From positions 2,728,001 through 2,792,000 of the forward strand of contig NZ_CP120210.1 in assembly GCF_029369745.1 (NCBI RefSeq): a DNA stretch of 64,000 bases, in the 5' to 3' direction. The notes beneath the pieces are model-generated. The model was not told the DNA's origin and ran no database searches. It saw nothing but the letters and a program-made list of their open reading frames with translations. The position numbers and the translations under genes are program-made. The stretch comes from Amycolatopsis sp. QT-25 (lineage in GTDB: Bacteria > Actinomycetota > Actinomycetes > Mycobacteriales > Pseudonocardiaceae). Shown here one piece after another: positions 34,801 to 42,758 of this stretch; positions within the stretch are counted from its first letter, which is position 1; each line of letters opens with the position of its first letter.

Positions 34801-35411
34801 CGCGCGTGGGTCACCAGCCGTTCGAGGAACACGCCGGAAGTCGAGAAGTTCTTGGCCGCGATGCTCTGGACCGCTTCCCAGGCGTCCCGCAGCGCGTCGG
34901 CGGACGCGCAGGCACGCATGCCGATGCCGCCACCACCGCCGGTGGCCTTGAGCATCACGGGATAGCCGACCGCGGCGGCCGCGGTCTCGGCGTCGGCGAG
35001 GGTGTCCAGCAGCCCGGTGCCGGGCAGCATCGGCACACCGGCTTCGACGGCTTTCCTCCGCGCGGTGTGCTTGCTGCCGAAGACCTCGAGATGCTCCGCG
35101 GTGGGGCCGGCGAACCGGATCCCGGCCGCTTCCGCCGCCCTGGCGAAAGCGGCGTCCTCGGACAGGAAGCCGTAGCCCGGGTGAATCGTGTCCGCGCCGG
35201 TCTTCGACGCGGCTTCGATGATGACGTCGGCGAGGAGGTAACTCTCCCTCGCCGGTGCCGGGCCGAGCCGGACGGCTTCGTCGGCTAGCCGTACGTGCGC
35301 GGCCGTGCGGTCGGCGTCGGAGTAGACGGCGACCGTCGGAATGCCCATCTCCCCTGCGGTCCGGATGACGCGGACCGCGATTTCCCCCCGGTTGGCGACG
35401 AGCAGCTTCAC
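31845..35411 (-). CDS. Biotin-dependent urea/guanidine carboxylase
   Basis: A 1188-residue multidomain enzyme. An N-terminal biotin carboxylase (LLVANRGEIAVRVIRTA; ATP-grasp loop KATGGGGGIGMR) is followed by KipA- and KipI-like domains (about residues 460-1000, with GPDGPSLGGFVCPA) and a C-terminal biotinyl domain whose attachment Lys is in LEAMKTEARIP. It forms allophanate from urea, or carboxyguanidine from guanidine. The DUF1989 pair just upstream points to guanidine, because such pairs have been shown in other bacteria to form carboxyguanidine deiminase. ATGA overlaps tie it to both neighbours. Confidence 0.9.
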   Translation of the reverse strand: MKLLVANRGEIAVRVIRTAGEMGIPTVAVYSDADRTAAHVRLADEAVRLGPAPARESYLLADVIIEAASKTGADTIHPGYGFLSEDAAFARAAEAAGIRFAGPTAEHLEVFGSKHTARRKAVEAGVPMLPGTGLLDTLADAETAAAAVGYPVMLKATGGGGGIGMRACASADALRDAWEAVQSIAAKNFSTSGVFLERLVTHARHVEVQVFGDGAGGVLALGTRDCTLQRRNQKVLEECPAPGLPETVREELVSAAVGLCASVRYRSAGTVEFVYDPDREEAAFLEVNTRLQVEHPVTEAVYGIDLVEWMLRLADGDTGMFATVPAPRGHAVEARVYAEDPAAGHRPSAGLLTRAEFPDGVRVDTWVEAGANVTTHYDPLLAKVITFGADRAEALAALGEALGESRVDGVRTNLGQLRAVAADQRLREVTHDTATLDAIADPEPRIEVVRGGTMTTVQDWPGRLGFWHVGVPPSGPMDDLSLRLGNRALGNPEGAPGLECTVDGVSLRFTDAAIVCVTGSPSPVTLDGSSVPQWTPLEIPAGGVLDVGTGTAGLRAYVLVRGGVDVPDFLDSAATFTLGGFGGHGGRALATGDVLSPGPAPENAVSGPVPEAERPLFTTRWEIGAAEGPHAAPEFFTPDDVETFYATDWEVHFNSARTGVRLVGPRPRWAREDGGEAGLHPSNIHDTPYAIGAVDYTGDLPILLGPDGPSLGGFVCPATVVTGQRWKLGQLRPGDTVRFVPITTEHADALRGEPATVVKASRQPIDDGGVLGRLSTSDENPEVTYRRSGDDNLLIEYGPMKLDLALRMRVHALADRLAADGLDGVVDLTPGIRSLQVHVDPDVLPVPKLLGLVQEVEHDLPRTADLVVPSRTVRLPLSWDDPATREAIERYMAGVRDDAPWCPWNIEFIRRVNGLSSVDDVYRTVFDAEYLVLGLGDVYLGAPVATPLDPRHRLVTTKYNPARTWTAENSVGIGGSYLCVYGMEGPGGYQFVGRTVQVWSGWRQRGSFEPGSPWLLRFFDRISWYPVTAGELLDLRAQSSAGELELDITDGEFALADHERFLTDNAADIAAFRATQSAAFETERQAWAAAGEFDPRPEPVGAKVPTTKIEAPPGGHVVEAPFAATVWRVDVEPGKKVDPAETLVILEAMKTEARIPAPAAGEVVEVLVSPGDQVAPGTPLVVLGRSAG

Positions 35412-36019
35412 ACGTCACCACCGGTGACGATCATCCGGACCGGCGTCGGGTCGAAGCCGTTGCACGGGTTGTTGATCTGCGGGCAGTTCGACACCAGGAC
35501 CAGGACGTCGGTCTCGGCCCGCAGGCCGACCTGGAGACCGGGCGCGGAGATGCCGTCGACGATGCCGAGTGTGCCGTCCTGCTCGACCGGCACGTTCATG
35601 TACCAGTTGACGTTGCTGACCAGATCCCGTTTGCCGAGGCCCCATTTGGCACCTTCGGTCAGGAAGTTCTCGACGCAGGCGTGCTGGTGCCGCGTGTGCT
35701 GGCCGTAGCGGAGGCTGTTCGACTCCTTGCTGCAGGCGCCGCCGATCGTGTCGTGCCGCCCGCAGGTGTCCTCGACGACGGTCAGCAGCGGCGCGCCCTC
35801 ACCGGTGCGCAGCACACTGCCGGTGGTGAGGAAGATGTTGCGCTGCGCGGCGATCGTGGCGGCCGCGCTGTATCTCTTCCCCGTGTCGGCGGCGTCATAG
35901 CAGAGGAAGTCGACGGCCTGGTTGCCGCGGAGATCGATGATCGCGAGCTTTTCACCCTTGCGGAGCACGGTGGAGTACGGCGCCCGCGCGGCGACCTCGG
36001 TGTCGGAGACGATCGTCAT
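35408..36019 (-). CDS. DUF1989 protein, urea-carboxylase-associated 2 (candidate carboxyguanidine deiminase subunit)
   Basis: A 203-residue protein of the DUF1989 family. Visible signatures are KLAIIDLRGNQAVDFLCYDA, EDTCGRHDTIGGACSKESN with Cys and His residues likely to bind a metal, and NVNWYMNVPVEQDG. It overlaps the carboxylase downstream and the sister DUF1989 gene upstream by ATGA, so the three are made together. In characterised systems the two DUF1989 proteins form a heteromeric deiminase that turns carboxyguanidine into allophanate. Function here is transferred from that knowledge. Confidence 0.8.
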   Translation of the reverse strand: MTIVSDTEVAARAPYSTVLRKGEKLAIIDLRGNQAVDFLCYDAADTGKRYSAAATIAAQRNIFLTTGSVLRTGEGAPLLTVVEDTCGRHDTIGGACSKESNSLRYGQHTRHQHACVENFLTEGAKWGLGKRDLVSNVNWYMNVPVEQDGTLGIVDGISAPGLQVGLRAETDVLVLVSNCPQINNPCNGFDPTPVRMIVTGGDV

Positions 36020-36849
36020 GCCAGGCCCCTTGCGGTGAGGTAGTCGGCGGTGTTCTCGAAGGCACGCTGCGCCTCGGGCGATGCTGTCCATTGAGGACTG
36101 TCCGCAGTGGACGGCTCCGAGCGCTGGGCGAGAACGCGCAGCGGCGTGACCGTGTAGTCCGGGCGTGGATCGAGTGGATGTGCCACGTTGGCGATCAGGA
36201 CCACGACCGGGAGTTCCGTGCGCAGGACCACGGATTTGCCGGGGCCCGCCGAACCGGTGAACGTCAGCCCGCCGTCCGCCTCCACGTGGACGCCTTGGAA
36301 GAGAGACAGGCTCGGCGGGAGATCGCGCGGTGCGAGACCGTGTTTGGCCGCGGCGAGGGTGAACAACGCGTTGCCCGACGGCGAAGCGCCGTGTGGACTC
36401 CCGTCGCCGTAACGCTCGACATTTCCATCCACAGTGGACGTTCCGCAGAGGGCATCGTGCTTGCCGCTCTCGTCGGTGACGACGGTCGCGAGCACCCGCG
36501 CCTGGTCCGAAAGCAGCGCGATCGCCTCGCCGAGATAGGCGTTCCACTGGACCTTCACCGTGTCCGCCACGTTCAGCCGCTCCCAAGGCTGATCGGCGTT
36601 GAACAGCAGCAGATGCGCGCAGGCGTCCCCCTCGACGTCGGTCAGCCGCACTTCGGTGCCTCGGGCGAGCACCTTGTGGGTGTAGCCGCCGCCGGCGACG
36701 GTCTCGGCCCAGACCAGCTTCGCCGGGTCGATCCCGGGCGGCGGGTCCGGCCAGGTGGCCGCGGGGATGGCGGGCATCGCTTCGGTGACCGTGCCCGCCT
36801 GGGCGCGGGCGTGGTCGCGAGCGCCGTACGTGGTCGATGTCGTGCTCAT
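36016..36849 (-). CDS. DUF1989 protein, urea-carboxylase-associated 1 (candidate carboxyguanidine deiminase subunit)
   Basis: A 277-residue DUF1989 protein, longer than its partner by an N-terminal extension. Key segments are GTEVRLTDVEGDACAHLLLFNAD, DALCGTSTVDGNVERYGDG and LSLFQGVHVEADGG. ATG 36849 follows GAAGGAAGG. It is preceded by an APC permease 11 bases upstream and overlaps the second DUF1989 gene. Position and length match urea-carboxylase-associated protein 1. Likely cytoplasmic, acting with the carboxylase product. Confidence 0.8.
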   Translation of the reverse strand: MSTTSTTYGARDHARAQAGTVTEAMPAIPAATWPDPPPGIDPAKLVWAETVAGGGYTHKVLARGTEVRLTDVEGDACAHLLLFNADQPWERLNVADTVKVQWNAYLGEAIALLSDQARVLATVVTDESGKHDALCGTSTVDGNVERYGDGSPHGASPSGNALFTLAAAKHGLAPRDLPPSLSLFQGVHVEADGGLTFTGSAGPGKSVVLRTELPVVVLIANVAHPLDPRPDYTVTPLRVLAQRSEPSTADSPQWTASPEAQRAFENTADYLTARGLA

Positions 36850-36860
36850 GGAACCTTCCT

Positions 36861-38327
36861 TCAGGTCGCGGGGACGGGAACCGTGGTGAGCGCGGAGCGG
36901 CGGCGCCAGCAGAGATAGCCGGTGAGCAGCGCGGCGCCGACGAACTCGATCGGGAACAACAGGACCCAGACGGAACCGGTGCCCGCCAGGTCGTAGATCT
37001 CGGCTCGTGGCCAAGCGATGTTGACGATCATCATCGCGCCGTACCCTACTGCCGCGATGTTGACCGGAATAGCCCATCGTCCCAGGGAGAAATGGCCGGG
37101 TTCGGCGGTGAAACGGCCTTGACGGCGCCGGATCAGCAGTGGTCCGGTCACCAGCAGATAGGCGAGGTAGACCACGACCACCGAAGTACCGGTGATGGTG
37201 CTGAAGACCGTCGGATTCCCCAGATTCAGCAGCAGAAGCCCGATGGCGAGCACCCCGGAAAGCATCGCGGGCGCGATCGGCGTACCGGTGCGGCCGTTGA
37301 CCGCGGAAAGCCTCCTGGCGCCGGGGAGCGCGCCGTCGCGGGCCATCGAGTAGATCAGCCGGACGGTGCCGGTCTGGATGGTCAGGGTGCAGACGACGAC
37401 CGCGATCGCGACGTCGGCGAGGAAGACCCGGCCGAGGGTCTCGCCGAAGACGGCGGTGATCACGTACGGCAGGCCTTTTCCGGCCAGTTGCCCGTCGGTC
37501 AGGCTCGGTGCCGCCATCAGCGCGGTGAGGACGACGGCGAGCCCGCCGAGCCCGGAGATCAAGAGCGCGCGGAGCACGGCACGCGGGGCGATGCGGCGCG
37601 CGTCCTTGGTCTCCTCGGCGACCGAAGCGGCGGTGTCGAAACCGTAGAGCACGTACGCGGCCATCAGTGCCGAAGCGAGAACGCCGCCGGCTCCCGGGCT
37701 TTCACCCGCCGGCTGGGTCACGACCTGCGGGCCACGGACCGCGAACGACGCGAGACCGACGACCAGCACGAGGACGCCGACGAGTTCCGCCGCGACCCCG
37801 ATGTCGTTGATCCGCGCCATGAGCCGTACGCCGCCCGCGTTGATCGCGGTGGTGACGACGATCAGCAGGGTGCCGAGCACGACCGCGTTGCGGGCGCCGG
37901 TCGGCGAGGTGATCGCCGGATCCCCGCCGACGAGCTGGAAACCGCTCCAGACCGACGGAAGGACCACCTGCAGCGCGATCGCGGCACCGGCGAGCGCGAC
38001 GACGCAGCCCACCAGCATCATCCAGCCGGCGAGCCAGCCCCCGAATCCGGGTGAGAGGTGTTTCGCCCACTGGTAAACCGATCCGGCCAGCGGGAATCGG
38101 GCGGCGAGTTCGGCGAAGTTGAGCGCGACGAGCAATTGCCCGGCGATGACCAGCGGCCATGTCCAGAAGAAGAGCGTGTCGCCGAAGGAATAGCCGAAGG
38201 CGAACAGCTGGAACACCGTGGTCAGGATCGAAACGAAGGAGAAACCGGCGGCGAAGGCGGAGAAACCACCGAGTGTCCGGCGAAGTTCTTGACGGTACCC
38301 GAAGGCGGAAAGGTCTTCGGAAGGCAT
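36861..38327 (-). CDS. APC-superfamily permease of the urea/guanidine operon
   Basis: A 488-residue membrane protein with about twelve helices, a paralogue of the permease at 6955-8469; both begin FGY(K/R)QEL.RTLG and share FDTAAS(V/L)xEE. ATG 38327 is preferred over an in-frame TTG at 38348. It is the first gene of the operon, so it likely brings in the nitrogen compound that the carboxylase and hydrolase break down. Such permeases are common in urea carboxylase clusters, but the substrate has not been fixed by sequence. Confidence 0.8.
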   Translation of the reverse strand: MPSEDLSAFGYRQELRRTLGGFSAFAAGFSFVSILTTVFQLFAFGYSFGDTLFFWTWPLVIAGQLLVALNFAELAARFPLAGSVYQWAKHLSPGFGGWLAGWMMLVGCVVALAGAAIALQVVLPSVWSGFQLVGGDPAITSPTGARNAVVLGTLLIVVTTAINAGGVRLMARINDIGVAAELVGVLVLVVGLASFAVRGPQVVTQPAGESPGAGGVLASALMAAYVLYGFDTAASVAEETKDARRIAPRAVLRALLISGLGGLAVVLTALMAAPSLTDGQLAGKGLPYVITAVFGETLGRVFLADVAIAVVVCTLTIQTGTVRLIYSMARDGALPGARRLSAVNGRTGTPIAPAMLSGVLAIGLLLLNLGNPTVFSTITGTSVVVVYLAYLLVTGPLLIRRRQGRFTAEPGHFSLGRWAIPVNIAAVGYGAMMIVNIAWPRAEIYDLAGTGSVWVLLFPIEFVGAALLTGYLCWRRRSALTTVPVPAT

Positions 38328-38419
38328 TTGCGGAGGCTCCTGTCTCAAGGGCCGAATTTCGATCGACTGACCGAAATTAAGCGCGTGCGGAACCTTTCAC
38401 TCTCCGCCGGTAAGCGCGG

Positions 38420-38445
38420 TGTCAAGAGATACCGGATTCGGTAAC
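38420..38445. promoter_or_regulatory. Candidate TetR operator and promoter of the urea/guanidine operon
   Basis: GATACCGGATTCGGTAAC at 38428-38445 is an imperfect 18-base dyad with perfect inner arms TACCG and CGGTA. Immediately beside it, the minus strand reads TTGACA (38425 down to 38420), a consensus -35 box for the permease gene; the -10 box is not convincing. The dyad lies 59 bases upstream of the divergent TetR gene. I looked for the guanidine-I (ykkC) riboswitch core in the leader and did not see it. Confidence 0.45.
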
Positions 38446-38503
38446 CTGGGCCGACCACCGGACGTGACAAAGATCTTCGCGAAGAAATGGCAGGATCGGA
38501 TAG

Positions 38504-39160
38504 ATGACGAAAACGACCGGCGTGGGAAGGCCGAGAGCCAGCGGCGCGGCGGCGAGCAAGCGGGAAGCCCGGCTCGCCGTACTGGACGCGGCGGGGGAGC
38601 TGTTCACCGGCGCCGGGTACGCGGCGACGACCACCCGAGCCATCGCCGAACGCGCCGGCCTGCGCCAGGCGTCCCTCTACTACCACTTTCCGTCCAAAGA
38701 GGACATTCTCGCGGCGCTGCTGGAGGACACCGTCCGGCCGTCACTGGACGTCGCGGGCGGGCTTTCGGCGCAGCTCGCGCCGGTCGGCGCGCGGTTGTGG
38801 GCGCTGGCGTACGCGGACATCCGTCTGCTCGGCAGCGCGCGGCACAACCTCGGCGCCCTGTACCTGCTGCCGGAGATCTCGTCGCCGAGGCTGGCGCGGT
38901 TCCGCGCCGAACGGGCGGAGCTCAAACGGGTTTACGGCTCGCTCGTCGCGGCGGCCGGCGTCCCCGGTGACCTCGTCGGCATCCGGACCGACCTCGTGTT
39001 CGGGCTCGTCGAGAGCATCGCGATCGTCCGGCGTGACCGACCGGGCCTGGCCGTCGAAGCGCACGCCGTCGAGGGGGCCGACAGCGTACTGAGGCTGGCC
39101 GGTATCGGCGAACCGGACGCCGAGCTGCGCGAGTCCGCGCGGGCGCTACTGGAGGACTGA
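38504..39160 (+). CDS. TetR-family transcriptional regulator
   Basis: A 218-residue repressor-type protein. The N-terminal helix-turn-helix is clear: ARLAVLDAAGELFTGAGY, TTTRAIAERAGLRQASLYYHFPSKEDILAALL. The C-terminal ligand domain is helical and unassigned. It is divergent from the permease-DUF1989-carboxylase-hydrolase operon with a dyad between them, so it most likely controls that operon and itself. Its stop lies eight bases from the end of the convergent rnd gene. Confidence 0.85.
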   Translation: MTKTTGVGRPRASGAAASKREARLAVLDAAGELFTGAGYAATTTRAIAERAGLRQASLYYHFPSKEDILAALLEDTVRPSLDVAGGLSAQLAPVGARLWALAYADIRLLGSARHNLGALYLLPEISSPRLARFRAERAELKRVYGSLVAAAGVPGDLVGIRTDLVFGLVESIAIVRRDRPGLAVEAHAVEGADSVLRLAGIGEPDAELRESARALLED

Positions 39161-39167
39161 AGCCGGG

Positions 39168-40436
39168 TCAGGCGGCGGCGGTGGCGTGGAGCGCTTTGCT
39201 CAGCGCCGCCACTGTCAGCTCGACCTGCCACGGCCGGGCACCGCCGTCACGGAGGACCTGGGCGACCGCGTCTTCGCTCAGCTCCGCGGGCGGGCGCCAG
39301 CAGGTGCGGCGCACCAGTTCCGGCAGCAGCAGGTTCTCGACCGGCAGCCGCCGGTCCTCCGCGATCGCGGCCAGCGCCGCGCGGGCGGCGCTGAGCCGGG
39401 CGGCGGCGTCGGGATCCTTGTCCGACCACCGGTTCACCGGCGGCGGGCCGTCGGTCTGCTGCGCGGGGGTGGGCAGTTCGTCGGCGGGCAGCGCACGGGC
39501 GGCCTGCAGATGCCGCAGCCAGCTCGCGGTGTACTTGCGCTGGACCCGGCCGCTGAACACCGGCAGCGCCTGCAACTGCTCGACGGTCTTCGGATCCGCG
39601 GTGACGGCGTTGATGATGGCGGTGTCGGGCAGGATCCGGCTCGGCGCGCGGTCGCGTTTGCGGGCGAGTTCGTCGCGTGCCTGCCACAGTTCGCGCACGG
39701 CGGCGAGACCGCGGGCGCTCCGGATCTTGTGCACCCCGGAGGTCCGGCGCCACGGTTCGACCCGGGGGGCGGGCGGCGGCGCGGTGCGGACGGCCTCGAA
39801 TTCCTGCTGGGCCCACTCGAGCTTGCCTTGGGCGGCCAGCTCGGCCTCGAGCTTCTCGCGCAGCTCGAGGAGCAGCTCGACGTCGAGGGCGGCGTAGTTC
39901 AGCCAGTCGACGGGAAGCGGGCGCTTCGACCAGTCGGCGGCGCTGTGGCCCTTCTCCAGCTGGTAGCCGAGAAGGAGTTCGACGAGAGTGCCGAGGGCGA
40001 CGCGTTCGTACCCGGCGAGCCGTCCGGCGAGTTCGGTGTCGAACAGGCTCTTCGGGCGCAGGTCGAGTTCGGCGAGACACGGCAGGTCCTGGGAGGCCGC
40101 GTGCAGCACCCATTCGGCGTTGTTGAGCACGTCCGCGAGGGGTTCGAGCTGCCCTTCGAGCGGAATGGGGTCGATGAGGAAGGAGCCGGCACCTTCGCGG
40201 CGCAGCTGCACGAGATAGGCCTTCGGCCAGTATCGGTAGCCGGACGCGCGTTCGGTGTCCACGGCGATGGCCCCGCTGCCGCCCGCGATCTTCACGCAGG
40301 CTTCGGCGAGGGCCGTCGCGTCGGCGATCACCGGTGGAGTGCCCTCGGCGGGCTCGCGCAGAAGAACCGGTCCACCGGTGTCCTCGGTGCCGGTCTTCGG
40401 GTCCGTCTGCGGTTCTCCGGGTCGGTCGCCTTCCAT
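39168..40436 (-). CDS. rnd: Ribonuclease D
   Basis: A 422-residue 3'-5' exoribonuclease for tRNA maturation and RNA turnover. DEDDy motifs are present: Exo I AIAVDTERASGYRY, Exo II in LHAASQDLPCL and Exo III in WLNYAALDVELL. The HRDC domain follows (about residues 235-310, RGLAAVRELWQARDELARKRD and PSRILPDTAIIN). Matches mycobacterial Rv2681 in size and in its place before the DUF3000 gene, although an orphan response regulator now lies between them. Confidence 0.9.
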   Translation of the reverse strand: MEGDRPGEPQTDPKTGTEDTGGPVLLREPAEGTPPVIADATALAEACVKIAGGSGAIAVDTERASGYRYWPKAYLVQLRREGAGSFLIDPIPLEGQLEPLADVLNNAEWVLHAASQDLPCLAELDLRPKSLFDTELAGRLAGYERVALGTLVELLLGYQLEKGHSAADWSKRPLPVDWLNYAALDVELLLELREKLEAELAAQGKLEWAQQEFEAVRTAPPPAPRVEPWRRTSGVHKIRSARGLAAVRELWQARDELARKRDRAPSRILPDTAIINAVTADPKTVEQLQALPVFSGRVQRKYTASWLRHLQAARALPADELPTPAQQTDGPPPVNRWSDKDPDAAARLSAARAALAAIAEDRRLPVENLLLPELVRRTCWRPPAELSEDAVAQVLRDGGARPWQVELTVAALSKALHATAAA

Positions 40437-40504
40437 AGGTGAAGACCCTACGGGACGGGCGGACCGCGCCTGGTCCGCCCGCCCCGCGGGGTTGTTCGCC
40501 TTTG

Positions 40505-41221
40505 TCAGCGGATCACGCCGGCACGCATGGCCAGCGCCACCATCTGAGCCCGGTCACCCGTGCCGAGCTTGCGCCCGATGCGGGAGAGGTGAGACTTCAC
40601 CGTGAGCGCGGAGAGGCTGAGTTCCTCACCGATCTCCTTGTTGCTCTGGCCGTCGGCGACGAGCTGCAGCACCTCGACCTCGCGCGCGGAAAGCTCGCGC
40701 GGGGTGTTGTCGGTGCCGGCGACTCGGGTGCCGGTGGCCAGGACCGGTGCGACGCTCGGGTCCGCGTAGACGCCGCCCTCGAGCACCCTGCGGACGCCGT
40801 CGGTCACCACGACCGGCGATGCCGACTTGAGCAGGTATGCCTGGGCGCCGGCTTGGAACGCCGACCTGACCGCGTACGGGTCGTCTGATGAAGCGAGCAC
40901 CACTACTCGAGGCCAGCCATGGCTACGGAGTTCCGTAACCAGCTCGATGCCGCTGCCATCCGGCAGTCCGAGATCGAGGATCGCCAGGTCACAAGGCCCA
41001 GTGGCCTGTGCTCGCGCCCTCGCCTCGGCCACCGTGGCGGCCTCGTGGACGGTGCCCGCACCCATCTGTGCGAGTCTTGCTGAGATTGCCTCCCTCAACA
41101 ATGGGTGGTCATCGACCACCAACACGGAAAAAAGCTCTTCCCGCGGGTGCGGAACCATGCTCGCCGGCAATGAACCGGCTGGCGTGGATCGGACGGCCTG
41201 AGAAATGCCGACGGTAGCCAC
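40505..41221 (-). CDS. Orphan NarL/LuxR-type response regulator
   Basis: A 238-residue regulator. Receiver: VLVVDDHPLLREAISARL, Asp in LAILDLGLPDGSG, Lys in YLLKSASP. DNA-binding LuxR domain: LSAREVEVLQLVADGQSNKEIGEELSLSALTVKSHLSRIGRKL. GTG 41221 is chosen for the GGGAGG upstream. The first about 25 residues precede the receiver and are unstructured. No kinase gene is adjacent. Conserved in this place next to rnd in related actinomycetes as far as I recall, so it may serve a general stress or development role. Confidence 0.85.
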   Translation of the reverse strand: MATVGISQAVRSTPAGSLPASMVPHPREELFSVLVVDDHPLLREAISARLAQMGAGTVHEAATVAEARARAQATGPCDLAILDLGLPDGSGIELVTELRSHGWPRVVVLASSDDPYAVRSAFQAGAQAYLLKSASPVVVTDGVRRVLEGGVYADPSVAPVLATGTRVAGTDNTPRELSAREVEVLQLVADGQSNKEIGEELSLSALTVKSHLSRIGRKLGTGDRAQMVALAMRAGVIR

Positions 41222-41267
41222 GTCACTACCTCCCTGGAGTCGGTCGTGCCCCCCGACCGGCACCGGG

Positions 41268-41307
41268 ACTTTCGGCCGTTTAGCCGCGCCAGCTTTAGAC
41301 CGAAAGT
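41268..41307. promoter_or_regulatory. Dyad upstream of the orphan response regulator
   Basis: ACTTTCGG (41268-41275) and CCGAAAGT (41300-41307) are exact inverted repeats 24 bases apart, beginning 46 bases upstream of the start codon. Spacing suits either two half-sites bound by a dimer pair or a leader hairpin. Confidence 0.35.
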
Positions 41308-41876
41308 GGTGTCGTCGATGGCACTGTAGCCGCCCTGAGGCCTTCACGGGGGGATCGAATGGGTATCTATCTGAAACCAGCGGTCACTCAGGGAGTTCGT
41401 AGTAACACGATCGGGCTAGTACACAGCCGGTGGCTAACACATCGCCGAGCGAACACGATGCACTGGGGATACCGGGGCCCAACCGATCGTGCAGATGAGC
41501 CGTGCACCTGCCGGTGCCGCTGCCCGGGACGCCGGGAAAGCAGTGTGCCGGAGCCGGGAAACCGCTCGCGGCGTGGGGGCGCGTCCGTTCGCGGAGAGTC
41601 ACGAATCGCTCCGCTCAGTGACCGTGATGGTGACGCTCCGGAAGGGCTTCGGGGCGTTTGCGGGCCGACTCGATCTTGTTGCGGACGGTGACAGCCGGAT
41701 TAGCACGAACGGGGTGGTCCAGACCTCTGTTCGCCCGGCTCCGCGCTGGTCGGGGCCGGTCTGGTCCATCTGCCCGTGAGGCGACCTCCGGCGGCGTACG
41801 GACGCTCTGAGGGCCTTGCGGATGAAACAGCCGAAGGCGCCTTCGTCCGCTTCGTCCGCTTCGCGGGTCGTCTTGA

Positions 41877-41931
41877 GTACATGAAGGCCCCCTTCCTGTA
41901 CCTAGGCGCAAGGAAGGGGGCCTTCATGTAC
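41877..41931. repeat. Palindromic element, copy 3 of the family
   Basis: Perfect 21-bp arms (41877-41897 and 41911-41931) enclose 13 bases containing CCTAGG. Forward from ATG 41881 it reads MKAPFLYLGARKGAFMY. Its right half is the closest relative of copy 1 near 4.4 kb. It lies in a long gene-poor gap rather than right after a gene. Confidence 0.75.
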
Positions 41932-42106
41932 TTGGGGCGCCGGTCTGACGGCGATAGCAAGGGACCTTTAGTATCGCTAGCTTTTCTAGCGGCGCTAGCT
42001 GGCCGAAGCTCGCAATATAACCCGAATGCCATGTCTCGATTGGTGGGAATTCGGCGTGTCGGGCAGCGAAGAGGTCTCTGTGCGGGGTCCCGTCAAGCGC
42101 CGAGCT

Positions 42107-42661
42107 TCAGGAGGACTGGCGCTGTTCGAAGAGGGTCACGCCCACCGGCGGCAACCCGACGACGCTCGCCATCACCTGGCAGAACGCCTGCCCGTGCGGC
42201 CGCAGCGCGGCGTCGGTCGGCGTCCAGGACGCCCGGAGTTCCAGATCGTCGGTGCGCGAGGGCCCCGAGATGTCGCCGAAGCGCGCCGAGGATGTTTCGG
42301 TGACGGTGCCGCCCAGCGCCGTCCAGTCCGCGCCGGAGCTCTCCAGCGCGTCGGTCAGCCAAGACCAGCCCACGGCCGGCAGGAAGGGATCAATCGCCAG
42401 TTCACGATCGAGTTCCGCGCGGACGTACATCACCAGCCGCAGGACCCCGTCCCAGCCCTCCTGGCCGTCCGGGTCGTGCAGCAGCACCAGTCGTCCCGAC
42501 GCCAGCACGTCCGCCGGCCCCTCCACCTCGCAGCTCACCGCGTAGGACCACGGCGCCAGCCGCTGCGGCGGGCGCATCGTCTCCAGTCGCACTTCGGGGC
42601 GGGGCCGGACCGATTGCAACGCCGCGACGGCTTCACGGAAGAGATCGGGTACTGACGTCAT
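42107..42661 (-). CDS. DUF3000 family protein
   Basis: A 184-residue actinobacterial protein of unknown function. FREAVAALQSVRPRPEVRLETMRPPQRLAPWSYAVSCEV opens the domain; WSWLTDALESSGADW and LRASWTPTD near the C-terminus are conserved as I recall from Rv2680. ATG 42661 is used, though GTG 42670 in the same frame is possible. It is divergent from hemE with less than 100 bases between, as in mycobacteria. Confidence 0.8.
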   Translation of the reverse strand: MTSVPDLFREAVAALQSVRPRPEVRLETMRPPQRLAPWSYAVSCEVEGPADVLASGRLVLLHDPDGQEGWDGVLRLVMYVRAELDRELAIDPFLPAVGWSWLTDALESSGADWTALGGTVTETSSARFGDISGPSRTDDLELRASWTPTDAALRPHGQAFCQVMASVVGLPPVGVTLFEQRQSS

Positions 42662-42758
42662 CGCGGTCACCAACCGACTGTAGGACGCGATCGTCCGGTT
42701 CGGGGCGCAGACGCGCCGAGAGTAGGGCCGTGGAGCGCCCGTGGCACCATGAACCGTG

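Larger units (their letters stand above)
41222..42106. other. 885-base gap with a palindromic element; no convincing gene
   Basis: The right end of the orphan regulator is followed by a dyad (41268-41307) and about 550 bases in which every frame is Arg/Pro/Ser-rich and lacks a binding site. One minus-strand frame ends ERHHHGH at 41615 and looks slightly protein-like over its last 30 codons, too little to call. The palindrome at 41877-41931 lies near the right side, followed by an AT-richer stretch (41950-42030). Confidence 0.5.

Noticed and set aside
38328..38503. Guanidine riboswitch ahead of the urea/guanidine operon
   Set aside because: The conserved core sequences I know for the guanidine-I class were not found on the minus strand; only a dyad and a -35-like box are visible.
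41615..41911. Minus-strand frame ending in ERHHHGH that might be a small gene
   Set aside because: Only the last about 30 codons look protein-like; upstream is Arg/Pro-rich, runs through the palindrome and has no binding site.
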